Source: HB2-32-21 sp040235495 (GTDB taxonomy: Bacteria > Pseudomonadota > Gammaproteobacteria > Pseudomonadales > Porticoccaceae). Taken from it: a stretch of DNA of 14,010 nucleotides. The stretch is from contig JBECKV010000124.1 in assembly GCA_040235495.1 (NCBI GenBank), positions 1 through 14,010 of the forward strand. Direction: 5' to 3'. Each line of letters starts with the position of its first letter. Positions within the stretch are counted from its first letter, which is position 1. The translations under genes were made by a program, and so were the position numbers. Positions 1-6,913 of the stretch are shown one piece after another. A model generated the notes under the pieces. The model worked only from the letters and a program-made list of their open reading frames with translations, was not told the origin of the DNA and did not search any database.

Positions 1-59
1 CAGGCCGGACAATAATGTATTTCCACGCGCGCTTTGTTGGCGGTCGAAACATCATCCAT
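1..59 (-). CDS. SelT/SelW/SelH (Rdx) family protein, N-terminal fragment
   Basis: Nineteen complete codons of a leftward gene lie at the left edge. They read MDDVSTANKARVEIHYCPA, and two bases (TG) of a twentieth codon follow. A basic residue, then V-E-I-H-Y-C, then two residues and Cys (or selenocysteine) is the N-terminal signature of the Rdx family: a short thioredoxin-like fold with a CxxC or CxxU redox motif just after the first beta strand. The ATG at 57-59 is preceded by AGGGG about 10 nt upstream, a usable but long spacing, and by a good -10 (91-96). The deciding codon of the motif is cut by the window edge, so TGC/TGT (Cys), TGA (Sec or stop) and TGG cannot be told apart. The function of bacterial members is poorly known; a redox role is inferred from the family. 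The fragment is short, so confidence is moderate. Confidence 0.6.
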   Translation of the reverse strand, partial: MDDVSTANKARVEIHYCPA

Positions 60-90
60 AAGTACGAGGCCCCTAAACCGGTGTGGGGCG

Positions 91-96
91 ATTGTA
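91..96 (-). promoter_or_regulatory. -10 candidate for the leftward Rdx gene
   Basis: The minus strand reads TACAAT here, a 5 of 6 match to TATAAT, and transcription would start about 25 nt before the ATG of the Rdx gene. No good -35 lies 16-18 nt upstream, so this rests on the -10 and its position only. Confidence 0.35.
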
Positions 97-141
97 GCGG
101 ATTTCACTGCTCCGCTGACACGCCGGCTACACACGCAGGGC

Positions 142-173
142 AAGACCAACAGGAAGACCAACAGGAAGACCAG
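142..173 (+). repeat. 12-bp tandem repeat carrying two Shine-Dalgarno copies
   Basis: The unit AAGACCAACAGG occurs twice exactly (142-153, 154-165) and a third, partial copy AAGACCAG follows (166-173). Each unit junction creates AGGAAG (151-156 and 163-168). The second lies 7 nt before the ATG at 176 and is the natural ribosome binding site; the first lies 19 nt upstream of the ATG and would be a standby copy. The repeat is non-coding, so a change in copy number would not disturb the reading frame. Confidence 0.85.
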
Positions 174-175
174 AT

Positions 176-1132
176 ATGGCTCATTATCAGGGTGTCATTC
201 TCGACCGGGACTCCCTCCACCCCGAGGATCTCGACCTGGGTCCGATACTCGATATCGAGGCCATTGACTGGCGGGTTTACGCTGCCACCGCGGCCGACGA
301 GGTGCCGGAACGCATCGCCAACAGGGACATCGTCCTGACCAACAAGGTTCCGCTACGGGCGGCAACCATCGGCACGGCAGGGCAGCTCAAATATATCGGC
401 ATTCTGGCCACCGGCACCAATGTCGTGGACCTGGAGGCGGCGCACCGGCGCGGCATCGTCACCACCAACATCACCAACTACGGCACCCCGTCGGTGGCCC
501 AGCATACCTTTGCACTGATTCTGGCCCTGACCACCCGCTTGCTCGACTATACCCGGGCGGCCCGGGATGGGCGCTGGTCCGCCAGTCCCGAGTTCTGCCT
601 GCTGGATTATCCGACACGGGAGCTGGCCGGACTGACACTGGGTATTATCGGCTACGGCACCCTGGGCAGGGCCGTGGCCGGCATTGGCCGCGCTTTCGGC
701 ATGACCGTCATCGCCGCGGCATTGCCCGGCCACAAATCCGGGACCTCAGCCGAGACGCGCGTGCCGCTGGATGAGTTTCTCTCCCGGGCCGATGTGGTGA
801 GCGTGCATTGCCCACTGGCGGACAATACCCGCCATCTGATCGGCGAGCGGGAACTGGGACTGATGAAGCGCGACGCCCTGCTTATCAATTGCGCGCGCGG
901 AGGTATCGTCGAGGAGACAGCACTGCTCAGGGCCCTGAAAGCAGGTGCAATTGCCGGGGCGGCGCTGGATGTCCTCAGTGAGGAACCACCCCCCGCCGAT
1001 CATGCGCTGCTGGCGACCGATATCCCCAATCTGATTATCACCCCCCACTGCGCCTGGGGGGCCAGGGAATCCCGGCAACGACTGGTCGATCAGGCCGGAC
1101 GGCATTTGCGCCACTGGTTGGCCTGCCGATAG
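176..1132 (+). CDS. D-2-hydroxyacid dehydrogenase, glycerate/hydroxypyruvate reductase type
   Basis: This 318-residue cytoplasmic enzyme should interconvert a 2-keto acid and a D-2-hydroxy acid with NAD(P)H; hydroxypyruvate/glycerate is the likeliest pair. The Rossmann motif GYGTLG is at residues 159-164. The catalytic set is complete: Arg241 in NCARGG, Glu270 in the D-V-L-S-E-E-P segment and His291 in TPHCAWG. The HCPL segment (211-214) and the A-W-G after the catalytic His resemble glycerate dehydrogenases more than lactate or phosphoglycerate dehydrogenases. Length matches HprA/GhrA-type enzymes (about 310-325), and there is no ACT domain, which argues against SerA. The ATG follows AGGAAG at 7 nt, within a 12-bp tandem repeat. 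It converges with the MOSC gene 3 bp beyond its stop, with no room for a terminator. Substrate assignment is inference. Confidence 0.9.
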   Translation: MAHYQGVILDRDSLHPEDLDLGPILDIEAIDWRVYAATAADEVPERIANRDIVLTNKVPLRAATIGTAGQLKYIGILATGTNVVDLEAAHRRGIVTTNITNYGTPSVAQHTFALILALTTRLLDYTRAARDGRWSASPEFCLLDYPTRELAGLTLGIIGYGTLGRAVAGIGRAFGMTVIAAALPGHKSGTSAETRVPLDEFLSRADVVSVHCPLADNTRHLIGERELGLMKRDALLINCARGGIVEETALLRALKAGAIAGAALDVLSEEPPPADHALLATDIPNLIITPHCAWGARESRQRLVDQAGRHLRHWLACR

Positions 1133-1135
1133 CAT

Positions 1136-1603
1136 TCACACCACCGCTAGCGGATCACGCAGCCGGAGCCTGCCGCCCCCCAGGATATCCACCCGCAATC
1201 CGCCTCGACCGGCAAGGGCCGCCGCCACCCCCGGTGCCGTGAGTTTTTCCAGATAAGCGCAGGGCTCACACAGACGCACGCCGCGCAAACGCACTTCGCC
1301 AACACTGAAGTCCCGGCCGACCAGCTCATTCAATGCCACATTGGACACCACCAGATTGCGCCGCAGACCAGGCGCCAAAACGCCAAGGTCACGCTCGATT
1401 CGCGCGACAACCGCGGCCTCTATCAACGTCAGTTGTCGACCATCGCCGGGCCAGTGGGACCAGGTGCCCTGGCCCAGGCTGTAGCGGTCACCGGCCAGTC
1501 CCCGTCCGGCCAGCGCGACCGCTGAAGCAACTGAACGAGGCAAATCACCCGCTTTCCCGCAAATGTAGATCGCCTCTACTCTTGCCTGAACCGCTGTGTT
1601 CAT
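1136..1603 (-). CDS. Small stand-alone MOSC domain protein
   Basis: The 155-residue protein is almost entirely one MOSC domain, the beta-rich sulfur-carrier domain found at the C-terminus of molybdenum cofactor sulfurases and in YiiM-like proteins. Visible family features are the G-L-A-G-D-R-Y segment (about 36-42), R-N-L-V-V (82-86), L-N-E-L-V-G (91-96) and the C-E-P-C motif, with Cys112 the expected sulfur-carrying residue and Cys115 next to it. No NifS-like or beta-barrel domain is fused, so it is a minimal form; its acceptor is unknown. I chose the ATG at 1601-1603. A GTG six bases upstream (1607-1609) keeps the frame, but the SD-like GAGAGG directly abuts that GTG and sits at proper spacing only for the ATG. 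The 124 bp to the divergent large membrane gene must hold both promoters; I see only weak -10 matches there. Confidence 0.85.
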   Translation of the reverse strand: MNTAVQARVEAIYICGKAGDLPRSVASAVALAGRGLAGDRYSLGQGTWSHWPGDGRQLTLIEAAVVARIERDLGVLAPGLRRNLVVSNVALNELVGRDFSVGEVRLRGVRLCEPCAYLEKLTAPGVAAALAGRGGLRVDILGGGRLRLRDPLAVV

Positions 1604-1727
1604 GAACACCCTCTCGCCACGTTACCCCTAACCATAAATCAAATCCTCGTCACGTGTCCGCAAGGCCGCTATTTTGTTGTCACCTGGTCTGGGTTAATGT
1701 CGGTGCGGGCAACCAAGGAGCGCATCA

Positions 1728-4700
1728 ATGTCCACCATGTGCCGAGTTCTGATACAAACGCTGATCGTTGGCGTCGCGGCTTGTTCCCTGCGGGCAGGGG
1801 CCAGTGAAACTCAAGTCATTCCACCGGGCTTACGCGACTGGGTGCCCTGGGTGCTGAAAGATCAGCCGGAATATCACTGTCCGCGCATCGCGCCCGAAGC
1901 CCGGCGGTATCATTGCCAGTGGCCGGGTGAACTGGACCTTGACATCAATCCGCTGCGTGGTCGTTTCACCCAGTCCTGGTCCACGGAGGGCCGCGGCTGG
2001 GTTGCCCTGCCCGGCGACCGCGAACACTGGCCCCAGGACGTCATGGTGGACGACAAGCCCGCTCGCGTGCTCGACCACGATGGCAAACCGGCATTGCTGC
2101 TCGAGCGAGGCAAGTACCGCATCAGTGGCGAGATCCCCTGGTCGAAAATTCCCCAATTCCTGCCGGTGGCCCCGACGACAGCACTGATTCAGTTAAAGCG
2201 CGCTGGCGCCAGCGTCCCTGTCCATGTTGATCAACAGGGCAGGCTATGGCTGCGCGAGCGCGGCCCGCAGGAAAGTGGCGAACAAAACAGCGATTCACTC
2301 AAGGTCGAGGTTTTCCGTCTACTGAGTGACGATATTCCTCTGCGACTCGATACCGAGGTGCGTCTGGCCGTATCCGGCAAGCCACGGGAAATCGTGCTCG
2401 GTCAACTCCTGCCGGATAACGCCGAAGTCACCGGATTCCAGAGCCCTCTGCCGGCGCGTGTGGAAAGCGATGGTCGCCTGCGCCTTCAGGCCCGCGCCGG
2501 GCAATGGCAAATCAGGGTCGGCGCGCGTTTTCGGGACCAGAGCCAGAGCTTTACCATGAACAAGCTCGACCAGCACTGGCCCGCGCAGGAAATCTGGAGC
2601 TTTCGTGCCGCGCCCTTGTTACGCGGCGTCAAAGTCAGCGGCGCCCCCCCGGTGGATCCTTCCCAGATTGACCTGCCGCCCGATTTTGCCGGCCTGCCCA
2701 CCTACCTGCTTTCACCCTCCACCACACTGCGACTGGACGAGCAATACCGCGGTGATGCCACGCCCGCGGCCAACCAACTGAGCCTCAATCGGCAGCTGTG
2801 GCTGGACTTTGACGGCAGCGGCGCCACCATCAAGGATCACATCGACGGTCGGTTCACCCACCGGTGGCGGCTGTATTCCTCCCCCGATCTGAAATTGGGC
2901 AGGGTACTCGCCAATGGCCAGCCCCAGGTGCTGACCCGACTGCCCGGCGAGGCCGGCGCCGGTATCGAGATCCGCCACCCCCATGTCGATGTCGAAGCCG
3001 TGAGCCGCGTCGATGGCCTGGAGACCATCAGCGCCACTGGCTGGCGGCACGATTTCGATCAGGTCAGCCTGAATCTCAACCTGCCGCCGGGCTGGCAGTT
3101 GTGGCACGCGGGGGGGCCTGACTACGTCAACCAATCCTGGCTGTCCCGTTGGGATCTGTGGGACCTGTTCATCTGCCTGCTGGTCGTCGGCGGCCTGTTT
3201 CAGGTGCTCGGCTGGCAATGGGGGCTGGTGGGCGCCCTGACCCTGGCGCTGGCGTATCACGAACCTAATTTCCCATTGCTCGGCTGGGTCATTTTGGTGG
3301 CTGCCCTGCCCGCCCTGAACGTCCTGCCCGAGGGCGCTTTCAGGAAAGTCGTGAACGCCACCGCCCACCTGGCACTCGCGGGGGTCACCGTCGTGGTGAT
3401 CGCCTTCGCCATCGACCAGGTACGCAGGGGAATCTATCCGCAACTGGAGCAAACGCGCAGCATTTATGCCTACAGCGACATTTATAACGAAAGTCTGTCA
3501 GCCGCCAAAGCACTCCCTCGTTCAGCCACAAGGGAAGAAACCGAAGTCCAAATGATGGATATGGCCGCCGCGAAGCCAGAAGCGCCGCGCTACCGGCCCG
3601 GCGACAATATCCAGACCGGGCCCGGTGAACCATCATGGCAGTGGCGCCAGGTGCGCATAGGCTGGAGCGGACCGGTAACAGCGGACATGCCCCTGCATCT
3701 GTACCTGTCCCCACCCTGGCTGACCCGGATACTAAGCTTCCTGAAAACCGCGCTCGCCGGCCTGCTCCTGTATGGTCTTGGCGCAGCACTGATAAAAAAC
3801 CACTGGTGGTTTGGCCCGCTCTCGGCCGCCAGGCAAGTCGGCAAACCCGCGGGTGTGCTGTCGCTGCTGCCGTTGCTGTTGCCGGCGCTATTGTCGCTGA
3901 CACTGGCTGGCAAGGCTGACGATGCCAACGCCACTGACTTCCCGCCACAACACCTGTTGAACGAACTGAAGGAAAACCTGCTCAAGGCGCCGGCCTGCGC
4001 TCCGCACTGCGCGGCGGTGCAGGATAGTCATGTCGACGTGCGTAGCCAGCGCCTGCTGATTCGCCAGCGCGTCAATACCGACGCCGATGTCGCCTTCCCG
4101 CTGCCCGCCGACCCCAGCTGGCAGGCTGTCGAGGCATCCCTCAACGGCACGGTCGCCGCCCTGGCGCGCGCGGATAACAGCCACTGGGTGCGTCTGCCAC
4201 CCGGCAGCCACGACCTGACCCTCGTTGCCCGCTTTGGTGGCGACAAACTCAGTATTCCCTTCCCCCTCCCCAGCCCCAACGTCACCGTCAACGCACCGGA
4301 CTGGCAGATTTTCGGGATTCAGGACCGAAATCTCAGCGGCAGCACGCTGCAACTGGAAAAAAAGGTAAAGGCGCACGTCGAGGAGAGCCTGCTGCCCGCG
4401 CCGATCAAGCCTTTTGTCAGGGTCCAGCGCCAGCTCAATGCCGATATCGACTGGGAGCTGGTGACCACGGTCATCCGCGGCGCGCCGCCGACGGGAGCCA
4501 TTAATCTGCGTATCCCCCTGCTGGCCGGGGAATCGGTGGTCAGTCAGAATGTCCTGATCGAGGACAACCACGCGCTAATCGCGCTGGGCGCCCGGCAGCA
4601 TCAGGTGTCCTGGCGTTCGGTCATCAAGCCGGGCAGTCTGAAGACGCTGAGCGCACCGGCAAGCGAGGCCTGGACCGAGCACTGGCATATTCAGGCCTCA

Positions 4701-5837
4701 CCACGCTGGCACCTGAAGACCTCGGGCCTCGCGCCCGTAAAAGCCGGCCCCGACAGCGGCCCGGTGGTGCGCCGGTGGCAACCCTGGCCCGGCGAAAGTC
4801 TCGACATTGAGGCCCTGCGCCCGGAACCGGTACCCGGCCCCACCACCACCGTGGAAAATCTCCAGATCGACCACCAGCCCGGCGCCCGCAGCGCCGCGCT
4901 CAAGCTGTCGATGGGTATCCGCAGCAGTCTCGGGGGCGAATACCGCCTGCCCCAACCACCCGGGGCGCAGCTGCTGAATATGATCATCAACGGGGTCGAG
5001 CAAACCACTCCCCGGGACGGCGATCAGGTGGTCATCCCGCTGGTGCCGGGGCTGCAAAGTATCGAAATCAACTGGACCCTGGACCAGGGCGTGGCGCGTA
5101 TCACGGAAACTCCGACCCTTGCCCTGCCGACACCAGCCAGCAACATCGATATTCGCCTGCACCTGCCCCGCGACCGCTGGCCTATTCTGCTGCGCGGCCC
5201 GGACATCGGCCCGGCCATGCTCTACTGGGGCGTGCTCGCGGTGATTCTCGTTATCGCCGCCACCCTGGGTCAGGTAGTGCGGCGCAGGCAGCTGTCCATC
5301 CCGCTCAAAACCTGGCACTGGTTGTTGCTGGCCCTGGGCATGAGCACTGTCAACATGGCTGGCAGTATCCCGGTGGTGCTGTGGTTTTTTGCCATGGAAG
5401 CGCGCCGGCGGCGGCCCGTGGACAGCGCTTCACCCCTATTCAATGTTACCCAGGTGGGGCTCGTCCTGCTGTCAATGGTGGCCCTGCTCAGCCTGTTCGC
5501 CACCATCCCCCAGAGCCTGCTGTCGGCGCCTGACATGCAGGTCACCGGCAATGGCTCCCATAACTACTTCTATCAGTGGTACCAGGATCACAGTACGGAA
5601 GTCCTGCCCCAGGGCTGGGTCTTCAGCCTGCCACTGGGGGCGTTTCGTATCGCCATGCTACTGTGGTCCCTGTGGCTGGTATTTGCGCTGATGGGCTGGA
5701 TCAAATGGTGGTGGCAATGTCTGGCCACCGGCCAGTTGTGGAACCGGCAAGCGCGTACCCGAGGGCGCGCCGGGTTCGCCAGGAGCGCTAACACCGCCGA
5801 CACTGACACAGGCAATCAAGATCATCGACGGGAGTGA
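1728..5837 (+). CDS. Very large two-lobed exported/inner-membrane protein of unknown function
   Basis: This 1369-residue protein resembles uncharacterised large membrane proteins I recall from marine gammaproteobacteria; I cannot name a function. Residues 1-25 look like a signal peptide (cleavage after Ala25); V-A-A-C at 16-19 is a relaxed lipobox, so a lipoprotein is an alternative. A soluble, beta-rich lobe follows (about 26-470) and opens with Cys51 and Cys63. About four membrane segments lie at 478-563, a soluble loop at 564-667 and two more segments near 669-688 and 708-727. A second soluble lobe (728-1160) opens with Cys757 and Cys761. The C-terminal membrane block (1161-1326) has Arg-rich loops, and an Arg-rich tail ends the protein. 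Positive-inside reasoning puts both large lobes in the periplasm. No nucleotide-binding or protease motif is seen. AAGGAG lies 7 nt before the ATG. The gene is coupled to the GFA gene downstream. It is certainly coding; role unknown. Confidence 0.9.
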   Translation: MSTMCRVLIQTLIVGVAACSLRAGASETQVIPPGLRDWVPWVLKDQPEYHCPRIAPEARRYHCQWPGELDLDINPLRGRFTQSWSTEGRGWVALPGDREHWPQDVMVDDKPARVLDHDGKPALLLERGKYRISGEIPWSKIPQFLPVAPTTALIQLKRAGASVPVHVDQQGRLWLRERGPQESGEQNSDSLKVEVFRLLSDDIPLRLDTEVRLAVSGKPREIVLGQLLPDNAEVTGFQSPLPARVESDGRLRLQARAGQWQIRVGARFRDQSQSFTMNKLDQHWPAQEIWSFRAAPLLRGVKVSGAPPVDPSQIDLPPDFAGLPTYLLSPSTTLRLDEQYRGDATPAANQLSLNRQLWLDFDGSGATIKDHIDGRFTHRWRLYSSPDLKLGRVLANGQPQVLTRLPGEAGAGIEIRHPHVDVEAVSRVDGLETISATGWRHDFDQVSLNLNLPPGWQLWHAGGPDYVNQSWLSRWDLWDLFICLLVVGGLFQVLGWQWGLVGALTLALAYHEPNFPLLGWVILVAALPALNVLPEGAFRKVVNATAHLALAGVTVVVIAFAIDQVRRGIYPQLEQTRSIYAYSDIYNESLSAAKALPRSATREETEVQMMDMAAAKPEAPRYRPGDNIQTGPGEPSWQWRQVRIGWSGPVTADMPLHLYLSPPWLTRILSFLKTALAGLLLYGLGAALIKNHWWFGPLSAARQVGKPAGVLSLLPLLLPALLSLTLAGKADDANATDFPPQHLLNELKENLLKAPACAPHCAAVQDSHVDVRSQRLLIRQRVNTDADVAFPLPADPSWQAVEASLNGTVAALARADNSHWVRLPPGSHDLTLVARFGGDKLSIPFPLPSPNVTVNAPDWQIFGIQDRNLSGSTLQLEKKVKAHVEESLLPAPIKPFVRVQRQLNADIDWELVTTVIRGAPPTGAINLRIPLLAGESVVSQNVLIEDNHALIALGARQHQVSWRSVIKPGSLKTLSAPASEAWTEHWHIQASPRWHLKTSGLAPVKAGPDSGPVVRRWQPWPGESLDIEALRPEPVPGPTTTVENLQIDHQPGARSAALKLSMGIRSSLGGEYRLPQPPGAQLLNMIINGVEQTTPRDGDQVVIPLVPGLQSIEINWTLDQGVARITETPTLALPTPASNIDIRLHLPRDRWPILLRGPDIGPAMLYWGVLAVILVIAATLGQVVRRRQLSIPLKTWHWLLLALGMSTVNMAGSIPVVLWFFAMEARRRRPVDSASPLFNVTQVGLVLLSMVALLSLFATIPQSLLSAPDMQVTGNGSHNYFYQWYQDHSTEVLPQGWVFSLPLGAFRIAMLLWSLWLVFALMGWIKWWWQCLATGQLWNRQARTRGRAGFARSANTADTDTGNQDHRRE

Positions 5838-5840
5838 AAC

Positions 5841-6188
5841 ATGACGACTCATCAAGGCCATTGCCACTGCGGCGCGGTCCGTTTCGAAATGGATTCCACG
5901 GTGGACAGCGCCCTGCAATGCAACTGTTCATTCTGCATCCGCCGCGGCACTACGATTCACCGCGTGCCCGCGGATAAGTTCCGGCTGCTGGCCGGCGAGG
6001 ACCAGTTGACCTGCTATGGCTCACGGGAGTTTTCCGACCACTATTTTTGCCGCACCTGTGGCATCCAGTGCTTCAGCAGGGTTAATTTCGGCGATGAGCC
6101 GGTAGTAATGATAAATCTGGGTTGTTTTGATCCCGATTTGCTCGCCGGGGTCAAACCGACTCTGTTTGATGGCGCCACCAAACTGTAG
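5841..6188 (+). CDS. GFA/CENP-V family zinc-binding protein
   Basis: This 115-residue protein has the fold family of glutathione-dependent formaldehyde-activating enzyme (GFA). The zinc ligands are all visible: Cys8, Cys10, Cys70 and Cys73 fit the structural site, and Cys27, Cys29 and Cys32 (C-N-C-S-F-C) fit the second site described for Gfa. The G-H-C-H-C-G-A-V-R-F start is typical. The protein is shorter than Gfa itself (about 190) and most short members have no proven formaldehyde activity, so a specific reaction should not be assumed. The ATG is 3 nt after the stop of the 1369-residue gene. Its SD (GGGAG, 5830-5834) lies within the last codons of that gene, so the two are probably translationally coupled. 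The next gene is 248 bp away and probably has its own promoter. Confidence 0.88.
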   Translation: MTTHQGHCHCGAVRFEMDSTVDSALQCNCSFCIRRGTTIHRVPADKFRLLAGEDQLTCYGSREFSDHYFCRTCGIQCFSRVNFGDEPVVMINLGCFDPDLLAGVKPTLFDGATKL

Positions 6189-6234
6189 CGCGCCGGCAAA
6201 CCATCGAGTATGCCGCGATCATTAAACTAAACTG

Positions 6235-6247
6235 CCTGACGGTCAGG
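6235..6247. promoter_or_regulatory. 13-bp perfect palindrome, possible operator
   Basis: CCTGAC-G-GTCAGG is a perfect inverted repeat around one central base, 46 nt after the GFA stop and 190 nt before the next gene. The core TGACnGTCA shape is common in TetR-family operators. No TetR-type gene is present in the window, there is no T-run for a terminator, and no convincing promoter sits next to it, so the operator role is inference. Confidence 0.4.
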
Positions 6248-6329
6248 ACACCGGCATCTGGGCGCCACCCTGGCGCGGGCATTGACGCCCGGACTGGCGT
6301 GCCTGCGCGGTGATGGAACGCGGCGTTAC

Positions 6330-6359
6330 TGGACGGCACGGGGCATCGGGTCATATAGT
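6330..6359 (+). promoter_or_regulatory. Sigma-70 type promoter candidate for the CMD-family gene
   Basis: TGGACG (6330-6335, 4 of 6) and TATAGT (6354-6359, 5 of 6) are separated by 18 bp. Transcription would start near 6366 and give a leader of about 70 nt that contains the whole 17-bp tandem array. The call is by eye. Confidence 0.4.
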
Positions 6360-6377
6360 CTTAGCACCCCGTAACTG

Positions 6378-6428
6378 AATTCACCCAAAACCTCAATTCA
6401 CTTAAAACCTCAATTCACTTAAAAAAGG
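6378..6428 (+). repeat. Three 17-bp tandem units abutting a ribosome binding site
   Basis: Units are 6378-6394 (AATTCACCCAAAACCTC), 6395-6411 (AATTCACTTAAAACCTC) and 6412-6428 (AATTCACTTAAAAAAGG). Units 1 and 2 differ at two bases; unit 3 diverges only in its last bases, where it becomes the SD of the next gene. The array is A+T-rich in a GC-rich neighbourhood and lies in the predicted 5' leader. The spacing is exactly 17 bp each time. Confidence 0.85.
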
Positions 6429-6436
6429 AATCTCTC

Positions 6437-6814
6437 ATGGCCGACGAAGAAAAAAGACAAAAAGGCATCGAATTTTTCAAAAAACTGGTCGCCGGGCAGG
6501 AGCGACCGCCCGCCCTGGGCCGGTCGGCGATACCGGAAAAATTTTCCCGCTACACCATGGAGCACCTGTTTGGCGACGTCTGGCAGGGGGATGAACTGCC
6601 ACTGGAGCTTCGCTCTCTGATTACCTGCACGATTCTTGTCGCCCTCAACCGGGAAGCCGAACAACGCATTCATTTTCACGGGGCCCGAAACCTGGGCGTC
6701 CAGCGGCAGCAACTCGAAGCCATGATTGTTCATGCCGCCCACTACGCCGGTTGGCCCTGCGCCGCGAGCGCCTTCCGGGTATTGAGTGAAGTGTGGCCGG
6801 TGGCGGAGGATTAA
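6437..6814 (+). CDS. Carboxymuconolactone decarboxylase (CMD) family protein
   Basis: This 125-residue all-alpha protein has the CMD/AhpD-like fold. Key segments are F-G-D-V-W (45-49), L-R-S-L-I-T (58-63), H-x-H-G-A-R-N-L-G-V (79-88) and H-A-A-H-Y-A-G-W-P (99-107), which together are the PcaC/YurZ-like signature. The CxxC pair of AhpD peroxidase reductants is absent; only single cysteines (64 and 108) are present, so a peroxidase role is unlikely. True 4-carboxymuconolactone decarboxylase activity is not supported by context, because no protocatechuate-pathway gene is nearby; the substrate is unknown. The ATG has AAGGAA 6 nt upstream. The gene stands alone as a transcription unit, flanked by one 17-bp tandem array before it and a different one after it. 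Confidence 0.85.
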   Translation: MADEEKRQKGIEFFKKLVAGQERPPALGRSAIPEKFSRYTMEHLFGDVWQGDELPLELRSLITCTILVALNREAEQRIHFHGARNLGVQRQQLEAMIVHAAHYAGWPCAASAFRVLSEVWPVAED

Positions 6815-6845
6815 CAGTTATCAGCGCCGGCTAAAGCGACCGGGC

Positions 6846-6913
6846 CAGAGGGATTATCGAGTCAGAGGGATTAAGGGGCCAGAGGTACCAGGGGGCCAGA
6901 GATACTAGGGTTC
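6846..6913. repeat. Four 17-bp degenerate tandem units at a convergent junction
   Basis: Four units start at 6846, 6863, 6880 and 6897, exactly 17 bp apart. Their shared heads read CAGAGGGATTA, CAGAGGGATTA, CAGAGGTACCA and CAGAGATACTA, and G-rich tails follow. The fourth unit holds the stop codon of the leftward sulfurtransferase (TAG, complement of 6905-6907). The array fills most of the 90 bp between two convergent genes. It is unrelated in sequence to the 17-bp array upstream of the CMD-family gene. Confidence 0.8.

Noticed and set aside
34..62. TTGTTG-17-CATAAG as a promoter for the dehydrogenase
   Set aside because: Weak boxes and located inside the Rdx coding start; a match of this quality is expected by chance.
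1144..1153. CCGCTAGCGG palindrome near the convergent stops
   Set aside because: Ten bases, inside the MOSC coding sequence, no T-run and no second copy noticed.
2712..3452. Open frame of 246 codons on the minus strand inside the large membrane gene
   Set aside because: Low-complexity composition (Gln, Gly, Ala rich), no SD or family features; a shadow of the real gene.
6262..6276. GCGCCA-CCC-TGGCGC hairpin as a terminator after the GFA gene
   Set aside because: The stem is good but no T-run follows, so a rho-independent terminator is not supported.
6189..6377. Decayed gene between GFA and the CMD-family gene
   Set aside because: All frames are broken by stops and none gives a recognisable protein fragment.
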